5,419 nucleotides of DNA from the NCBI GenBank assembly GCA_050173895.1, contig JBFXKJ010000265.1, forward strand, positions 1 to 5,419, written 5' to 3'. The notes beneath the pieces were generated by a model that was not told the origin of the DNA, ran no database searches, and saw only the letters and a program-made list of their open reading frames with translations. The DNA is from JBCFBK01 sp050173895 (GTDB lineage: Bacteria; Bacteroidota; Bacteroidia; Bacteroidales; Prolixibacteraceae). Positions 4,932 through 5,419 of the stretch are shown here, piece by piece. Both the position numbers and the translations under genes were made by a program. How positions within the stretch are numbered: the first letter of the stretch is position 1; each line of letters begins with the position of its first letter.

Positions 4932-5419
4932 TTATTTGATTTCCGGCTTCTTTACAAGCAAAGGTCTGGCAGGGAAGGTCACACAAAAAGTACTCCCCCT
5001 GCCTGGCTCACTTTCCACCCATATGTCTCCTCCGTTAAGCCGGACAAAGTCCATGCAAATGCTCAATCCGAGACCCGAACCATCCTCTCCCTTTGTCCCT
5101 TTCCTTTTGATCTTTGAATCCAGGGCAAAAAGCTGCGGCTGTTCCTCTTTTAAGATCCCCGTTCCTTCATCCCGGACACACAGTAATATTTTGCCCGATG
5201 GCTCCGGAACAGCACTGATAAGAATCTCCCCTTCAGGATGCGAAAATTTGATCGCGTTGCTGGTCAGGTTTCTAATAATTGTTTCCACCATCATTGGATC
5301 GGCATAAATACGAAGATCCTCGGGAATCCGTTTTTCCATCACCAGTTTCTTCTCGCTGGCCAGCGGCTTCAGCAGTGAAATCACCGTTTCGGCAACCGGC
5401 TTCAGTTCAAAGCTGACAG
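4932..5419 (-). CDS. Sensor histidine kinase, C-terminal ATPase domain (5' end outside the window)
   Basis: The minus-strand frame is open from the window edge to TAA at 4934-4932 and gives the last 161 residues. It is a complete HATPase_c (CA) domain: N box NLTSNAIKFS at fragment residues 50-59, G1 box RDEGTGI at 82-88, an F-box-like LFAL at 97-100, and G2 box GSGLGLSI at 113-120. It is followed by the usual GGDIWVESEPGRGSTF and a short basic tail. These motifs bind ATP for autophosphorylation of a His in the dimerisation domain, which lies beyond the edge together with the sensor part. The N-terminal segment FELKPVAETVISLLKPLA is the link between the two. There is no receiver domain after the ATPase, so it is not a hybrid kinase at this end. 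The signal and partner regulator cannot be told from the fragment. A GTG at 5384 lies within the domain linker and is not a credible start. Confidence 0.93.
   Translation of the reverse strand, partial: VSFELKPVAETVISLLKPLASEKKLVMEKRIPEDLRIYADPMMVETIIRNLTSNAIKFSHPEGEILISAVPEPSGKILLCVRDEGTGILKEEQPQLFALDSKIKRKGTKGEDGSGLGLSICMDFVRLNGGDIWVESEPGRGSTFCVTFPARPLLVKKPEIK

Noticed and set aside
4390..4986. Long minus-strand frame opposite the DJ-1 family gene
   Set aside because: The plus-strand frame matches a known family over its full length; the opposite frame is rich in His, Pro, Arg and Gln, as frames opposite coding strands often are, and matches nothing I know.

Overview
The window looks like chromosomal DNA of a member of the Bacteroidota, probably Bacteroidia. 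Three things point there: a DUF5606 protein (a family I know only from this phylum), an ECF sigma factor of the common Bacteroidota type, and several upstream sites matching the phylum's unusual promoter (TTTG at -33, TAnnTTTG at -7). Start codons are preceded by A-rich sequence rather than clear Shine-Dalgarno sites, which also fits.

Layout. Position 1-235 (+) is the 3' end of a DnaQ-like 3'-5' exonuclease. Converging on it are two minus-strand genes: DUF5606 (270-689) and a 684-residue TonB-dependent outer-membrane receptor of the BtuB/siderophore type (878-2932). Each of these has its own intrinsic terminator. The one serving DUF5606 lies inside the coding tail of the exonuclease. The receptor has the best promoter in the window (3030-3060) and a short 5' leader that folds into one long interrupted hairpin.

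From 2933 to 3693 there is no convincing protein gene, but the stretch is not empty. It holds the receptor promoter and leader, a probable structured small RNA of about 120 nt on the plus strand (about 3181-3300, identity unknown, a 6S-type RNA is one hypothesis), a hairpin-dense block (3341-3575), a nearly perfect 35-bp AT-rich palindrome (3577-3611), and the sigma-factor promoter (3632-3662).

From 3694 on the plus strand come an orphan ECF sigma factor (to 4200), a strong terminator, and a DJ-1/ThiJ/PfpI family protein (4321-4878) that may be transcribed from a promoter embedded in that terminator. Converging from the right edge is the C-terminal ATPase part of a sensor histidine kinase (4932-5419, minus strand, cut by the window).

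The genes look like separate single-gene transcription units, not one operon. I see no mobile element, CRISPR array, tRNA or rRNA, and no gene cluster that would make a new multi-protein system. The unexplained material is the noncoding stretch 2933-3693 and the dual use of the exonuclease tail.
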